Shown in pieces: positions 7,470 to 16,626 of a stretch of 44,053 nucleotides of DNA. Location: NCBI GenBank assembly GCA_903885505.1, contig CAISIU010000112.1:1-44053 (forward strand), given 5' to 3'. The DNA comes from an uncultured Actinomycetes bacterium (GTDB lineage: Bacteria > Actinomycetota > Acidimicrobiia > Acidimicrobiales > RAAP-2). The notes below the pieces were generated by a model. It ran no database searches and had not been told where the DNA came from. It saw only the letters and a program-made list of their open reading frames with translations. Within the stretch, counting starts at the first letter, position 1; each line of letters opens with the position of its first letter. The translations under genes were made by a program, and so were the position numbers.

Positions 7470-7955
7470 GTGAAAGTTTCCGCCATCTGCACCGGCAATA
7501 TCTGCCGCTCCCCTATTGCTGAAGTCATCATCCGCGCCCTGGTCGCCGATGACCCGCTCCTTCACGGCAACGTCGAGGTGACGAGCGCCGGAACCGCACG
7601 CTGGCACGTGGGCTCACCCATGGACCAGCGCTCGCAGCGCGCTCTTCAGCGAGCGGGATATCACGACGACGGAACGCTAGGAATATTTGCCGACTCGGAG
7701 TTCTTGGCATCGCACGACCTGGTCCTCGTTATGACTCGCGAGCACGCGCAGGACATTCGCGCTCGACACCCCGACGTCGACATCATCTTGTTGCGATCGC
7801 TACTCGGCGCCGAACTCGATGTCCCGGACCCCTATTACGGCGATGATGCCGAATTCGACGCCTGCCTCGCGCTTATAGAGAGTGGTTGTCGAGAGTTGAT
7901 TCCGATTCTGCGGGAGCGTGTCCGCGCAGAGCAACTTGGGGCAGGGTCAGACTGA
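7470..7955 (+). CDS. Low-molecular-weight protein-tyrosine-phosphatase
   Basis: 161 aa with the phosphate loop CTGNICRS (C7-x5-R13) at the extreme N-terminus and the catalytic aspartate in DPYYG (D120), the standard layout of the family. These cytosolic enzymes remove phosphate from protein tyrosines; some act on polysaccharide tyrosine kinases, but no such kinase is nearby. The GTG start puts the P-loop at the usual distance. The last 83 bp, about 27 codons, overlap the 3' end of the MFS gene on the other strand, so the C-terminus is encoded antisense to the transporter tail. Confidence 0.93.
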   Translation: MKVSAICTGNICRSPIAEVIIRALVADDPLLHGNVEVTSAGTARWHVGSPMDQRSQRALQRAGYHDDGTLGIFADSEFLASHDLVLVMTREHAQDIRARHPDVDIILLRSLLGAELDVPDPYYGDDAEFDACLALIESGCRELIPILRERVRAEQLGAGSD

Positions 7956-9414
7956 GCAGAAACGCCACTGCCCCGACCGGGATGGCCCACTTAAAGATGG
8001 TCTCAATCGATTGTGCGAGCGACATTTTGATCACGGTGACCGCGACGGGATTCGTCGTGGCGAGCGTCGCCAGTCCGCTCGGCGTCAAGGTGGATGTGGA
8101 GATGCCGCTCAAGTTGGCGTGCAGCGCGACGGCGTTGGCGGCGAGTCGGTGAGGCAGGATGTTCGTGTAGACCGCACCGAAGACCGCCGTCCCCACCGAT
8201 CCGCCCATCGACCGAAAAAAGTTGGCCGCGGCAGTCGCCGCGCCAAGATCCGAAAACGCCACCGCGTTTTGCACTGCCACGACAAGTACCTGCATCACCA
8301 AGCCGATGCCCACACCCAAAATGAACATGTAGAGCGCGAAGACGCCCCCGGAGGTGTTCTCGTGGGTGGTGCCCAATAGGGCCAGTCCGATGGTCATGAT
8401 GCCCGTGCCGGCAATCGGAAAGGGTCGGTAACGCCACCCCTTGGCCAGCAGCTGTCCGGCGGTGATGGACATCGCGAACAAACCAGCCATCATGGGGATG
8501 AGGCGCAAGCCGGACGCCGTGGGCGAAATACCCTTCACGCTTTGAAAGAAGACCGGCAGAAAAGTCATCGCCCCGAACATCGCAAAACCCGTGACGAAGC
8601 CAATGGCCGAGCCGGACGCCACCACTCGATTGCGCATCATGCGGGGAGCCAAGATCGGCTCGGTCGCCCGTCCTTCGACCCGAAGGAAAACAATGGCCAA
8701 CACGACGGAGGCGGTGATGAGGGCAATTGACTTCGTGCTCCCCCAAGCGAAACTGTTGCCGCCCAGCGACGTGAACAAAATGAAACACGATGCGGATGCC
8801 GTCAGCAACGCGGCACCGAGGTAATCAATCTTGTGAGCGACATGAGCGGCATCATCATGCAGAACAATGGTGGTGACCAGAAAGGCCACGATGCCGACCG
8901 GCACGTTGATACCAAACACCCAGCGCCATGACCAATGGTCGACGATAAACCCACCGATGAGTGGACCCAGCACGGTCGCCGCTCCGAAGGTGGCCCCAAA
9001 GAATCCGGAGTAGCGGCCTCGCTCGCGCGGCGGCACGATGTCACCAATGATGGCTTGTGCACCAATCATCAGACCACCGGCACCGAGACCTTGAATGGCA
9101 CGAAAGAGGATCAGCTGAAGCATGGTGTGGGCAATGCCGCAAAGGACCGACCCCACCAGGAACGTTCCAATGGCCGTTTGAAAGAAGCCCTTGCGACCGT
9201 ACATGTCGCCGAGCTTCCCCCACAGGGGTGTCGACACCGTCGACGCCAACAGGTACGACACCACGACCCACGACAAGTGGCTCGCCCCGTGCAGTTCACC
9301 CACGATCGTGGGCAGGGCGGTGGAGACCACTGTTTGGTCGAGGGCTGACAAGAACATCCCCAGCATGAGGGCGGACAAAATCGCGTAGAGCTGCTTCTTC
9401 GAAACGGTGGTCAT
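7873..9414 (-). CDS. DHA2-family MFS drug exporter (EmrB/QacA type)
   Basis: 513 aa, about 14 predicted membrane segments, the usual size of DHA2 H+-coupled multidrug antiporters. It carries the motif in helix 1 ([16 protein letters not shown]), motif A after helix 2 ([11 protein letters not shown]), the [10 protein letters not shown] block and the motif C region [11 protein letters not shown]. Substrate unknown. The ATG at 9414 has GGAGAG 6 nt upstream; a TTG at 9426 is a weaker choice. A TAGGCT box at 9440-9445 on the minus strand is a plausible -10. It runs convergently into the phosphatase gene with an 83 bp overlap. Confidence 0.92.
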   Translation of the reverse strand: MTTVSKKQLYAILSALMLGMFLSALDQTVVSTALPTIVGELHGASHLSWVVVSYLLASTVSTPLWGKLGDMYGRKGFFQTAIGTFLVGSVLCGIAHTMLQLILFRAIQGLGAGGLMIGAQAIIGDIVPPRERGRYSGFFGATFGAATVLGPLIGGFIVDHWSWRWVFGINVPVGIVAFLVTTIVLHDDAAHVAHKIDYLGAALLTASASCFILFTSLGGNSFAWGSTKSIALITASVVLAIVFLRVEGRATEPILAPRMMRNRVVASGSAIGFVTGFAMFGAMTFLPVFFQSVKGISPTASGLRLIPMMAGLFAMSITAGQLLAKGWRYRPFPIAGTGIMTIGLALLGTTHENTSGGVFALYMFILGVGIGLVMQVLVVAVQNAVAFSDLGAATAAANFFRSMGGSVGTAVFGAVYTNILPHRLAANAVALHANLSGISTSTLTPSGLATLATTNPVAVTVIKMSLAQSIETIFKWAIPVGAVAFLLSLTLPQVALRGHAPAESESTLDNHSL

Positions 9415-9456
9415 CACACTCTCCAAGTACGAAGCGGTCAGCCTATGGGTCTTCAG

Positions 9457-9462
9457 TAGCGT
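9457..9462 (+). promoter_or_regulatory. -10 box, leaderless promoter of nhaA
   Basis: TAGCGT, then 6 nt, then the GTG start at 9469. No ribosome binding site is seen. Confidence 0.55.
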
Positions 9463-9468
9463 GACGGT

Positions 9469-10569
9469 GTGGCGACCACAAATTTTTTTTCACTCCCGCT
9501 TCGCTTCGCCGCCTCGGCCACGATGGCCGGCATCACTCTCAGTGTCGCGACGGTGGCCGCGCTGTGTTGGTCAGGTATCTCCCCACGTAGTTACGAGGAC
9601 TTCGTCACGTCGACATCCCCCTTTGTGCTCACCGTCTTAATGACGCTCTTCTTCTTCGTCATTGGACTGGACCTGGGGCACGAACTCAGCGATGGTTTTC
9701 TTCAAGATGCGCGTCAATCGCTCCCCGCCCTGTCCGCCGCGGCCGGCGGCATGCTCGCTACCGCGGGGTGTGCCCTGCTGATCGGCCATCTCGGCGCGCT
9801 CCCCGACTTGTCGCGGGGCTGGGGCGTGCCCATGGCGACCGATATCGCGTTTGCCCTTGCGGCGTTGTCGCTGTCGGGACCCCGTGGCCGTGAACTACGC
9901 CATTTCGTGTTGGTGTTGGCGGTGGCCGACGATATTGGCAGCGTGTTAGTGCTCGCTCTTACGGGCCAGCATCCCCTACGTGGGTGGTGGGTGCTGGCCG
10001 CCGTTGGCGGCTGCGTGGCGACCGTGCTGGTTCGCCGACACGTGCCGCTGATTGCCTGGCTGGTGGTGGCAGTGGCGCTGTGGGCGTGTTTCTATCGAGC
10101 TGGTATTGACGCGCCCTTAAGTGCCGTCGTGGTCGGCATGTGCGTTCCGGCATCGCAGAGGGTGAATTCCGCGGGCATCTTTCGAAGCCTCACGGCAAGC
10201 GTCAATATCGTGGTGCTCCCACTCTTCGCGCTCGTGGCGACGGGGGTTATCTGGACAAGCGTGTCGAGGGCACCGCAGGGAGTCGCCGTCGCGATTGGCC
10301 TCGCCATTTCGCGCATCGCGGGCAAGGTGGTGGGCATTGGCGCCGGTGCCATCATCGTGTCACGTTTGACCCATGTGCCGCGTCCGCCCCTCGCGCTGTT
10401 GCTGCCGATTGGTCTCATCTGCGCCATGGGGGTCACGGTGCCGCTTATCTTTGCGCACCAGGTCTACGGCGACTCCCCCACCTACGCCGTCACCACCGCC
10501 ACCTTGCTGGGCGTTACGGTACTGAGTGGCGCGGCGGGGGTTGCTCTTCTTCGTCGGAGTCATCGATAA
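9469..10569 (+). CDS. nhaA: Na+/H+ antiporter NhaA
   Basis: 366 aa integral membrane protein, about 11-12 segments. Family marks include [22 protein letters not shown] (D125, matching the unwound helix IV), VADDIGSVL with the double aspartate D154-D155 that binds Na+/H+ in NhaA, and the helix X lysine in RIAGKVVGI. It exchanges external protons for internal sodium and supports pH and salt homeostasis. The second to tenth codons contain a run of eight T (9483-9490), a possible slippage site. The next gene starts 9 nt after its stop, and the stop overlaps that gene's Shine-Dalgarno, so the two are probably cotranscribed. Confidence 0.92.
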   Translation: MATTNFFSLPLRFAASATMAGITLSVATVAALCWSGISPRSYEDFVTSTSPFVLTVLMTLFFFVIGLDLGHELSDGFLQDARQSLPALSAAAGGMLATAGCALLIGHLGALPDLSRGWGVPMATDIAFALAALSLSGPRGRELRHFVLVLAVADDIGSVLVLALTGQHPLRGWWVLAAVGGCVATVLVRRHVPLIAWLVVAVALWACFYRAGIDAPLSAVVVGMCVPASQRVNSAGIFRSLTASVNIVVLPLFALVATGVIWTSVSRAPQGVAVAIGLAISRIAGKVVGIGAGAIIVSRLTHVPRPPLALLLPIGLICAMGVTVPLIFAHQVYGDSPTYAVTTATLLGVTVLSGAAGVALLRRSHR

Positions 10570-10578
10570 GGAGATTTC

Positions 10579-11547
10579 ATGACGACGCGACTCACGACCA
10601 TCTTGAACATTGACGTCCCCATCATGCTGGCAGGCATGGGTGGCGTGTCCTACAGTGATTTGGCCGCAGCCGTGTCGAATGCGGGCGGCTATGGCTGCCT
10701 CGGTGCCTCCACCATGTCGAGCGACGAACTGGCCAGCGAAATCGCGAAAACTCGCGAACTCACGGATCGACCTTTTGGTGTCGACTTGCTCACGGCCTTT
10801 CCCGATTCTCTCGACCGAAACATCGACCTCATCATTGAGGGCGGTGCCACCGCGCTCATTGCCGGACTCGGCATTCCGACGCGCGTCATCGAGACCTGCC
10901 ACCGCCACGGCATCTTGGTGATGTCGATGTGCGGCAAGGTCGAACATGCCCGTCGGGCCGTCGATGCCGGTTGCGATGTGGTCATTGCCCAGGGCACGGA
11001 AGCCGGTGGCCACACGGGCACGGTGGCGACCTTTCCCCTCATCCCCCTCGTCGTCGACGCCGTGGGTGGCAGCGTCCCCGTAGTTGCGGCGGGAGGTATC
11101 GCCGATGGTCGAGGCCTGGCGGCCGCGCTCGCCCTGGGCGCCGATGGCGTATGGGTGGGAACACGCTTCATCGCCACCCCCGAGGCCCGCGCGCTCCCAG
11201 GCTTTCGCGAGACCATCCTTAACATTCGTGAAGACCAAACGGTGATTTCGAAGGCGTTTTCCGGAAAGCCCATGCGCGTGGCTCGAAATGACGTCACGGA
11301 CTACTTCGAGGCTCACCGAGACGAGCTGCAGCCGTTCCCCGCGCAACTCATCGACTCATTCAACGTGGGTCGTTTCCACTTGGGCGGCGGTCCCGACGCG
11401 CAGGGAGTTGACCCCACGCGTGAGGGCTACCCCATGGGCCAGATCGCTGGTGCCATCGACGAAATCATTCCCGCGGCGCACATTGTGACGTCGATGGTGA
11501 GTGAGGCGCGCGAGATTCTCGCTCGTCTCGCGACGGACGTTCTTTAG
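10579..11547 (+). CDS. Nitronate monooxygenase/FabK-like flavin oxidoreductase
   Basis: 322 aa FMN-dependent TIM barrel of the 2-nitropropane dioxygenase/enoyl-ACP reductase II family. Visible are [10 protein letters not shown] at the N-terminus, [13 protein letters not shown] with the conserved histidine, and the phosphate-binding strands [12 protein letters not shown] and [11 protein letters not shown]. Members oxidise alkyl nitronates or reduce enoyl thioesters; sequence alone does not decide. The ATG has AAGGAG 7 nt upstream, formed partly by the nhaA stop region, so expression with nhaA is likely, though the functions do not obviously connect. The stop TAG overlaps the msrA stop on the other strand (TTAG, 11544-11547). 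Confidence 0.85.
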   Translation: MTTRLTTILNIDVPIMLAGMGGVSYSDLAAAVSNAGGYGCLGASTMSSDELASEIAKTRELTDRPFGVDLLTAFPDSLDRNIDLIIEGGATALIAGLGIPTRVIETCHRHGILVMSMCGKVEHARRAVDAGCDVVIAQGTEAGGHTGTVATFPLIPLVVDAVGGSVPVVAAGGIADGRGLAAALALGADGVWVGTRFIATPEARALPGFRETILNIREDQTVISKAFSGKPMRVARNDVTDYFEAHRDELQPFPAQLIDSFNVGRFHLGGGPDAQGVDPTREGYPMGQIAGAIDEIIPAAHIVTSMVSEAREILARLATDVL

Positions 11548-12179
11548 AGCACGCCCACCGGGCAGCTCACACCGGTACCACCAATTCCGCAGTAGCCCTG
11601 AGGATTGGCGATGAGGTATTGCTGGTGATACTCCTCGGCGAGATAAAACGGCGCGGCGGGAGCAATCTCCGTGGTCACCGGCCCAAAGCCCGCCTCGCGA
11701 AGTCGCGCGGCATATTGCTCGCGAACCTCGTTCGCGATCCGCACTTGCTCTTCAGTCGTCGTGTAAATCTCGCTGCGGTATTGAGTGCCCACATCGGCAC
11801 CTTGTCGCATGCCCTGCGTCGGGTCATGAGACTCGAAGAAGGTCGCGATGAGTTGTGCGTAGGTCACCACCGTGGGATCGAAATCGATTTCGACAACCTC
11901 GGTGTGGCCAGTATCGCCCGAGCACACTTCGCGATAGGTCGGGTTCGCGGTGAATCCCCCTTGATAGCCAACGCGGGTGCGCCAGACGCCCGAGATTTTC
12001 CAGAAGGCCTTCTCGGCACCCCAGAAACATCCGAGGCCCACGAACGCCGTCTCGAGATTTCCCGGACGTGGCGCCATCAGTCCAACCGCCAAAACCAGGT
12101 GATCGCGATCAACGATGAGCGGTTCGGGCCGGCCGGGCAAGGCAGTCGCGGCAGTCGGGAGGATGGTCTTGGTCTGCAT
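11544..12179 (-). CDS. msrA: Peptide methionine-(S)-S-oxide reductase MsrA
   Basis: 211 aa enzyme that repairs oxidised methionine. The catalytic motif GCFWGAE has its cysteine at C51; further conserved blocks are [39 protein letters not shown] and [10 protein letters not shown] cysteine-bearing glycine-rich tail ([14 protein letters not shown]) could supply the resolving cysteines. The N-terminal 42 residues before the catalytic core are longer than in minimal MsrA. Transcribed away from the Fur-family gene, with the two -10 boxes only about 20 bp apart. Confidence 0.95.
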   Translation of the reverse strand: MQTKTILPTAATALPGRPEPLIVDRDHLVLAVGLMAPRPGNLETAFVGLGCFWGAEKAFWKISGVWRTRVGYQGGFTANPTYREVCSGDTGHTEVVEIDFDPTVVTYAQLIATFFESHDPTQGMRQGADVGTQYRSEIYTTTEEQVRIANEVREQYAARLREAGFGPVTTEIAPAAPFYLAEEYHQQYLIANPQGYCGIGGTGVSCPVGVL

Positions 12180-12185
12180 GTCCTC

Positions 12186-12191
12186 AGACTA
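12186..12191 (-). promoter_or_regulatory. -10 box, leaderless promoter of msrA
   Basis: TAGTCT on the minus strand, 6 nt before the msrA ATG. The spacer reads GAGGAC, which also resembles a Shine-Dalgarno but would touch the start codon. Confidence 0.55.
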
Positions 12192-12211
12192 GAAGCACAT
12201 GGAGTTTCTCG

Positions 12212-12217
12212 TAACCT
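12212..12217 (+). promoter_or_regulatory. -10 box, leaderless promoter of the Fur-family gene
   Basis: TAACCT, 6 nt before the ATG at 12224. The region between msrA and this gene is only 44 bp, so the two divergent promoters must overlap and could be controlled together. Confidence 0.55.
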
Positions 12218-12223
12218 ACGCAC

Positions 12224-12727
12224 ATGGAGACCCACGACCTCGACAGTTTGATTCGCGTCATTCGTCTGGAGGGCGGACGAGTCACCTCAGCCAAGCGTGC
12301 TGTTGTGACGGTGCTGTTGGAATCCTCCGATCACCGCACTGCCGAAGAAATCGGACAACGGGTTCGCCAGTTGGCGCCCGAGGTGAGTCAGTCAACGACC
12401 TATCGCATCTTGGACGAATTGGTTTCAATTGGCCTCGCCCAGCACACCCATTTGGGCCGCAGCGCGGCCGTCTTTCACCTTGTGGGACGCCCCCACGGCC
12501 ACCTCGTGTGCACCATCTGCGACCGATCGGTCGACATCGGACCCGACGCCTTTGAGCACCTCATTGCCGAAGCCCGACGATCGGCCGGCTTCATCGTGGA
12601 CGCCCATCACCTCGCGGTATCGGGCGTGTGTGCCGAGTGCCAATTGGTGGTGGGCCACCACGCGAGCAACCATGGAACCACCGCCACGGATACGACGGGC
12701 AGCAAGAGCCAGCGCGGCGTTTCGTGA
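12224..12727 (+). CDS. Fur-family metal-responsive transcription regulator
   Basis: 167 aa. It has an N-terminal winged helix (RVTSAKRAVVTVLLESSDHRTAEEI, then SQSTTYRILDELVSIGLA) and a C-terminal dimerisation and metal domain with HGHLVC, two CxxC pairs (C96/C99 and C136/C139) for structural zinc, and HHL (128-130). Fur, Zur and PerR cannot be separated by eye. It is divergent from msrA across 44 bp, so regulation of msrA, and thus a peroxide-sensing role, is a possible but unproven reading. The last 121 bp overlap the MFS gene on the other strand; the tail after about residue 145 is low-complexity and may not be functional. Confidence 0.9.
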   Translation: METHDLDSLIRVIRLEGGRVTSAKRAVVTVLLESSDHRTAEEIGQRVRQLAPEVSQSTTYRILDELVSIGLAQHTHLGRSAAVFHLVGRPHGHLVCTICDRSVDIGPDAFEHLIAEARRSAGFIVDAHHLAVSGVCAECQLVVGHHASNHGTTATDTTGSKSQRGVS

Positions 12728-14103
12728 CCCACGCGGTGCGATCCGGCCAGCAAGGTCGCGACGAGCGCCATTCCTGACGCCGAGCCCACGTTTCGAACGA
12801 GATTCACCGTCCCTGACGCCACTCCTCGGCGATCGGGGGTCACCGATTCCATGATGATCTGATTGCTCGTGGTGTTCATCATGCCGATGGCGGTGCCGAG
12901 AACGGCAAGCGATACGACCAGTTGCGGCGTTGTTCGTGCGAGAGCCACCCCCACAGTGGCGATCACGTGAACGGTGCCGGCGACCTGAATGATGCGACGC
13001 GATGACACCCGTCGGCGAATCGCTCCCGCGACGGTGGCAATCGCCATCAATCCCACCGGCACTGCCATGGTCACTAGGCCAGCGATGGTGGTGGATCGAT
13101 GGAACTCATCGCGCACAATGAACGGAATGGCCACCAGGGTCCCATAGAAGACCACGTAGGTGGCGGCCAAGGAAATCAGAGAGATTCGTAAGGCCACTGA
13201 GTGCATGATTTGCGAATCAAAGAGCGGCGATGCGGCGTGCCTTTCTACCGAGACGAGCGCGATGCTCGCCACGATGCCGATGGCCACGATGCCGAGCGTC
13301 GGGCCACCCCACCCCGCCCGAGCGGCGTACGAGAAGCCGCCGAGCACTCCGCCGGCACTGATGGCGAGCACGACGGCTCCCTTGAAGTCGAGGGAACTTG
13401 ACGGGAGCGACGTGCGACTTCGCGGCAAGAAGAGATGCGACGCGATAAAGGCGACGAGAGCCACGGGCGTCGACAAAATGAAGAGCCACCGCCATGGCAG
13501 GTGGCCCAATACCAATCCTCCGACCACGGGGCCGAGAGCTAGACCGGCCGCCTGCGCGGCCGCCTGGATGCCGAGTGCGGTAGAGCGATGATTCTCACGC
13601 ACCGAGGTGGTCACGAGGGCAACGGAATTGGCCTGCACCATCGCGACGCCCACCGCCTGCACAATTCGCGACACCAAAAGAACAGTGAAGTTGGTGGTCA
13701 CCACGCAGCCGACCGCTCCCAAGATGAAGAGGGCAAATCCATCGGTGTAGATCCGTTTGCGGCCGTAGGTGTCGGCTCTCTTCCCAAAGAGAAGCAGAGT
13801 CGTCACCACCGTGATGAAAGGCGCCAACCCGAGCCACATGACCTCCGATAGAGGCCTGCCCAAAGCCTTGACCAAGGTGGGGTACGCGACGGTAATGATG
13901 CCGCTGTCGAGTTGACTCGTTAACGCCCCCAGACATACCGCGGCCACGGCCAACCACTCGGCATGCGGCCAGTTGCGGATGAACGGGGGTCGTGCAGATT
14001 CACCTCGTCCCGGCAATTGCGCGGGCTCGCCGAGGTAATCAGGAAAAGACACCGTTCCATTCTGGCCCACCTCAGCGCACAACGAGAACTGCAATGTCAC
14101 CAT
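12607..14103 (-). CDS. MFS transporter, DHA2-like (14-TM type)
   Basis: About 498 aa from the ATG at 14103, or 481 aa from the GTG at 14052; neither has a clear ribosome binding site. Motif A is recognisable as GKRADTYGRKR, with LTSQLDSGIITVAYPTL in helix 1 and LGPVVGGLVLG later. Likely a proton-coupled exporter of unknown substrate. It differs clearly from the first MFS gene (7873-9414), so it is not a recent duplicate. It is convergent with the Fur-family gene and overlaps it by 121 bp. The frame stays open to 14244, but that would cover the ABC gene on the other strand and is rejected. Confidence 0.88.
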   Translation of the reverse strand: MVTLQFSLCAEVGQNGTVSFPDYLGEPAQLPGRGESARPPFIRNWPHAEWLAVAAVCLGALTSQLDSGIITVAYPTLVKALGRPLSEVMWLGLAPFITVVTTLLLFGKRADTYGRKRIYTDGFALFILGAVGCVVTTNFTVLLVSRIVQAVGVAMVQANSVALVTTSVRENHRSTALGIQAAAQAAGLALGPVVGGLVLGHLPWRWLFILSTPVALVAFIASHLFLPRSRTSLPSSSLDFKGAVVLAISAGGVLGGFSYAARAGWGGPTLGIVAIGIVASIALVSVERHAASPLFDSQIMHSVALRISLISLAATYVVFYGTLVAIPFIVRDEFHRSTTIAGLVTMAVPVGLMAIATVAGAIRRRVSSRRIIQVAGTVHVIATVGVALARTTPQLVVSLAVLGTAIGMMNTTSNQIIMESVTPDRRGVASGTVNLVRNVGSASGMALVATLLAGSHRVGHETPRWLLLPVVSVAVVPWLLAWWPTTNWHSAHTPDTAR

Positions 14104-14157
14104 TTCCGCGCAAGTAACTAGTGATTGAAGTCTTACGTCCGCCTTAGGTGCGTCGGC

Positions 14158-14163
14158 TAGCGT
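14158..14163 (+). promoter_or_regulatory. -10 box, leaderless promoter of the ABC-2 exporter operon
   Basis: TAGCGT, 6 nt before the GTG at 14170, the same hexamer and spacing as in front of nhaA. Confidence 0.55.
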
Positions 14164-14169
14164 CGCGAC

Positions 14170-15078
14170 GTGATCGAAATTTCTCATCTGACGAAGACGT
14201 TCGGGGATGTCACCGCGGTGCACGACCTCACTTTTTCGGTTCAACCCGGCGAAGTGACGGGATTCCTAGGACCAAACGGTTCAGGAAAGACCACCACCAT
14301 GCGGATGATCCTGGGGCTGCACCGCCCGACGTCCGGATCGGCCACCGTGAACGGCAAGAACTACCGCGACCTCGCCGCTCCGTTGACCGAAGTGGGTGCG
14401 CTCTTAGACGCGAAGGCCTTGCACCCCGGCCGCACCGCTCGCCATCACCTGCGAGCCTTGGCACTCTCGAATGGGATTTCGACATCTCGAGTTGCCGAAG
14501 TGCTCAACATCGTGGGGCTCAGCTCGGTCGCTGACAAGCGAGCCGGCGAGTTTTCCCTCGGGATGAGCCAGCGCCTCGGAATTGCCGCAGCAATTTTGGG
14601 TGACCCCGGCATTTTGATGTTCGATGAGCCCGTCAATGGGCTAGACCCCGAAGGTATTCGATGGGTTCGCGAATTCTTCCGCTTCCTCGCTTCGGAGGGA
14701 CGTACCGTGCTGGTCTCGTCCCACCTCATGAGCGAAATGCAGCTCACCGCCGATCGCTTCATCATCATTGGTCGTGGTCGACTCATCACACAGGGCACTC
14801 AGGACGAGCTGTCCGTGCACGTCCGATCGACCGTCCGCGTCGTCACGGGCGACAATGACGCCCTCGCCGCGCTCATGACGCAGCGTGGCTGGACCCTCGA
14901 ACGTGAAGGCGACGGCCTGCACGTCACGGGTGGCTCGGCTCGCGATATTGGCGCATTGGCTTTCGACAATCAGATTGCCGTCTACGAACTCAGCCCTCTC
15001 AATGCCTCCCTCGAAGAAGCTTTTATGGAGCTCACCGCGGGCGAAGCTCAATACACCGGAAAGGTTCAGGAGGCTTAG
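14170..15078 (+). CDS. ABC transporter ATP-binding protein (ABC-2 exporter)
   Basis: 302 aa. Walker A is GPNGSGKT (34-41), the signature is a degenerate SLGMSQ, Walker B ends in MFDEPVNGLDPEG, and the H-loop is SSHLMSE. A C-terminal extension of about 80 residues follows, as in drug- and lantibiotic-type exporters. It pairs with the permease starting 2 nt after its stop. Energises export of an unknown compound from the cytoplasmic face. Transcribed divergently from the second MFS gene. Confidence 0.93.
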   Translation: MIEISHLTKTFGDVTAVHDLTFSVQPGEVTGFLGPNGSGKTTTMRMILGLHRPTSGSATVNGKNYRDLAAPLTEVGALLDAKALHPGRTARHHLRALALSNGISTSRVAEVLNIVGLSSVADKRAGEFSLGMSQRLGIAAAILGDPGILMFDEPVNGLDPEGIRWVREFFRFLASEGRTVLVSSHLMSEMQLTADRFIIIGRGRLITQGTQDELSVHVRSTVRVVTGDNDALAALMTQRGWTLEREGDGLHVTGGSARDIGALAFDNQIAVYELSPLNASLEEAFMELTAGEAQYTGKVQEA

Positions 15079-15080
15079 TC

Positions 15081-15899
15081 ATGTCTCGAACAACTCTCGC
15101 CACCGTGACTCGTGCCGAATTTGCCAAGTTTCGAACTGCTCGTTCGTACGTGATCGGTCTCATCGTGCTCGTGGTGCTCTTCATCGGCATGGGTATTTTG
15201 ATTTCCGGCCTGCAGAACGTCCGCGTGAGCGACCATCACGGCGGCTTCACCGCCAGCGAATTTGATTCCACCGCCTTTGCGCTTATTGGATACTTCTTCG
15301 CTCAATTCGCCGGTGGCGTCATTGGCGCACTCTTCGTCACCAGCGAATTCGCCACGGGGTCCATTCGCACCACCTTGGCGGCCGTTCCTCGTCGTGGCCT
15401 CTTCGTCATCGCGAAGGCCATCGTCGTGACTGTCATTGTCGGAATTGCCAGCGAAATTGCGGCATTCGTGTCATTCTTTGCGGGAACGGCCATTCAGCCA
15501 CGGTCTGCGTTTGATGTCGTCTCCAACAAGGTGGTCGATTTGCCCATCGCATCATTGTCGGGACAGGGTGTTCTACGCGCGGTATTGATGTCCGGGCTCT
15601 ACGTCACCCTGCTCACCCTCCTCGGCGTGGGACTCGGCCTCATTGTGCGTCACACGGCCGGCACCATCAGCATCTTCGTGGGACTGATTTTCATCGTGCC
15701 GCTCATTTCACTCGCCCTCCCGACGGGATGGCAGCAGGGCCTCGACAAGATCTTGCCGAGCAATTTGGGCCAATCCATGATTGCCATTAGCCAGCCGGCG
15801 AACAGTTTCTCGGCGGGTCCCGCGGCACTCCTACTCGGGGCCTACGCCCTCGGGTTTTTGTTGCTGGGTTACGTCCTGACCAATCGCCGAGACGTCTAA
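15081..15899 (+). CDS. ABC-2 type permease
   Basis: 272 aa membrane protein with about six segments (first near 25-45, GLIVLVVLFIGMGILISGL), ending in LGYVLTNRRDV. This is the DrrB/NatB-like layout of ABC-2 permeases. AGGAGG lies 7 nt before the ATG, inside the end of the ATPase gene, so the two are cotranscribed. Substrate unknown. Confidence 0.88.
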   Translation: MSRTTLATVTRAEFAKFRTARSYVIGLIVLVVLFIGMGILISGLQNVRVSDHHGGFTASEFDSTAFALIGYFFAQFAGGVIGALFVTSEFATGSIRTTLAAVPRRGLFVIAKAIVVTVIVGIASEIAAFVSFFAGTAIQPRSAFDVVSNKVVDLPIASLSGQGVLRAVLMSGLYVTLLTLLGVGLGLIVRHTAGTISIFVGLIFIVPLISLALPTGWQQGLDKILPSNLGQSMIAISQPANSFSAGPAALLLGAYALGFLLLGYVLTNRRDV

Positions 15900-15912
15900 G
15901 TCGCCGCCGCAC

Positions 15913-15918
15913 TACCGT
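15913..15918 (+). promoter_or_regulatory. -10 box, leaderless promoter of the nitroreductase
   Basis: TACCGT, 6 nt before the ATG at 15925; only 25 bp separate this gene from the permease. Confidence 0.5.
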
Positions 15919-15924
15919 GCGGCT

Positions 15925-16626
15925 ATGGATTTACGACAGGCCTTACGCACCACTGGCGCCACTCGATCATTCACTGACCGCGAAATCGATCGGGACACTA
16001 TTGCGGCCATTCTTGATGACGCGCGATTCGCTCCCAGCGGCGGCAACCGCCAAGCGTGGCGCGTCATCGTGGTCGAAGATGCCGCGAAGCGACTCGCGTT
16101 GCGCGACATTTATCTCGACACGTGGCACGACTACATCGCCCATATTTTGGGTGGACTGATTCCGTTTTCGCCCCTAGCGACGGACGATGACCGCGCCGTG
16201 GCCGCGGCCAAGCGCGACGATGCCATCGCAATCTCAAAACCTGATGGCTTCGCGGAAACCCTGCACGAAGCTCCGGTGTTGCTATTAGTGCTCGCAGACC
16301 TGTCACTGCTCGCCGCTCTCGACCGAGACTTGGACCGCTACCAATTTGCGGGCGGGGGGTCGATTTACCCCTTCGTGTGGAACGTCATCCTGGCCGCTCG
16401 AGACCGCGGCCTCGGTGGTGTGATGACGACGATGGCAGTGCGCTACGAGGACCGAGTTTTTGACCTCTTTGACGTTCCCGACGGATTTGGTGTCGCCGCC
16501 GTCGTCGCACTGGGCGAACCCACCAAAGCGTTGTCCAAGCTCACTCGCCAGGACGTCGCGTCGTTCGCGACTTACGACTCGTTCTCGGGCCCGGTGGTTG
16601 AGAATCCAAACAGGGCCGAGTCCTGA
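15925..16626 (+). CDS. Nitroreductase-family FMN oxidoreductase
   Basis: 233 aa. The N-terminal TGATRSFTDREID and FAPSGGNRQAWRVIVV segments match the FMN-binding part of the nitroreductase fold, and GLGGVMTTMAVRYED plus AVVALGEP match the C-terminal part. Members use NAD(P)H to reduce nitro groups, quinones or other substrates, or act in unrelated flavin chemistry. An active dimer is expected. Its last 55 bp overlap the CoA-transferase gene on the opposite strand, so the final 18 residues are encoded antisense to that gene's end. Confidence 0.88.
   Translation: MDLRQALRTTGATRSFTDREIDRDTIAAILDDARFAPSGGNRQAWRVIVVEDAAKRLALRDIYLDTWHDYIAHILGGLIPFSPLATDDDRAVAAAKRDDAIAISKPDGFAETLHEAPVLLLVLADLSLLAALDRDLDRYQFAGGGSIYPFVWNVILAARDRGLGGVMTTMAVRYEDRVFDLFDVPDGFGVAAVVALGEPTKALSKLTRQDVASFATYDSFSGPVVENPNRAES

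Noticed and set aside
7873-14103. Two MFS genes as a duplicated drug-resistance island
   Set aside because: The two proteins differ strongly, no mobile element or repeat flanks them, and base composition matches the surroundings.
14104-14244. Longer start for the second MFS gene
   Set aside because: It would overlap the divergent ABC gene and its promoter, and the added residues show no membrane or family pattern.
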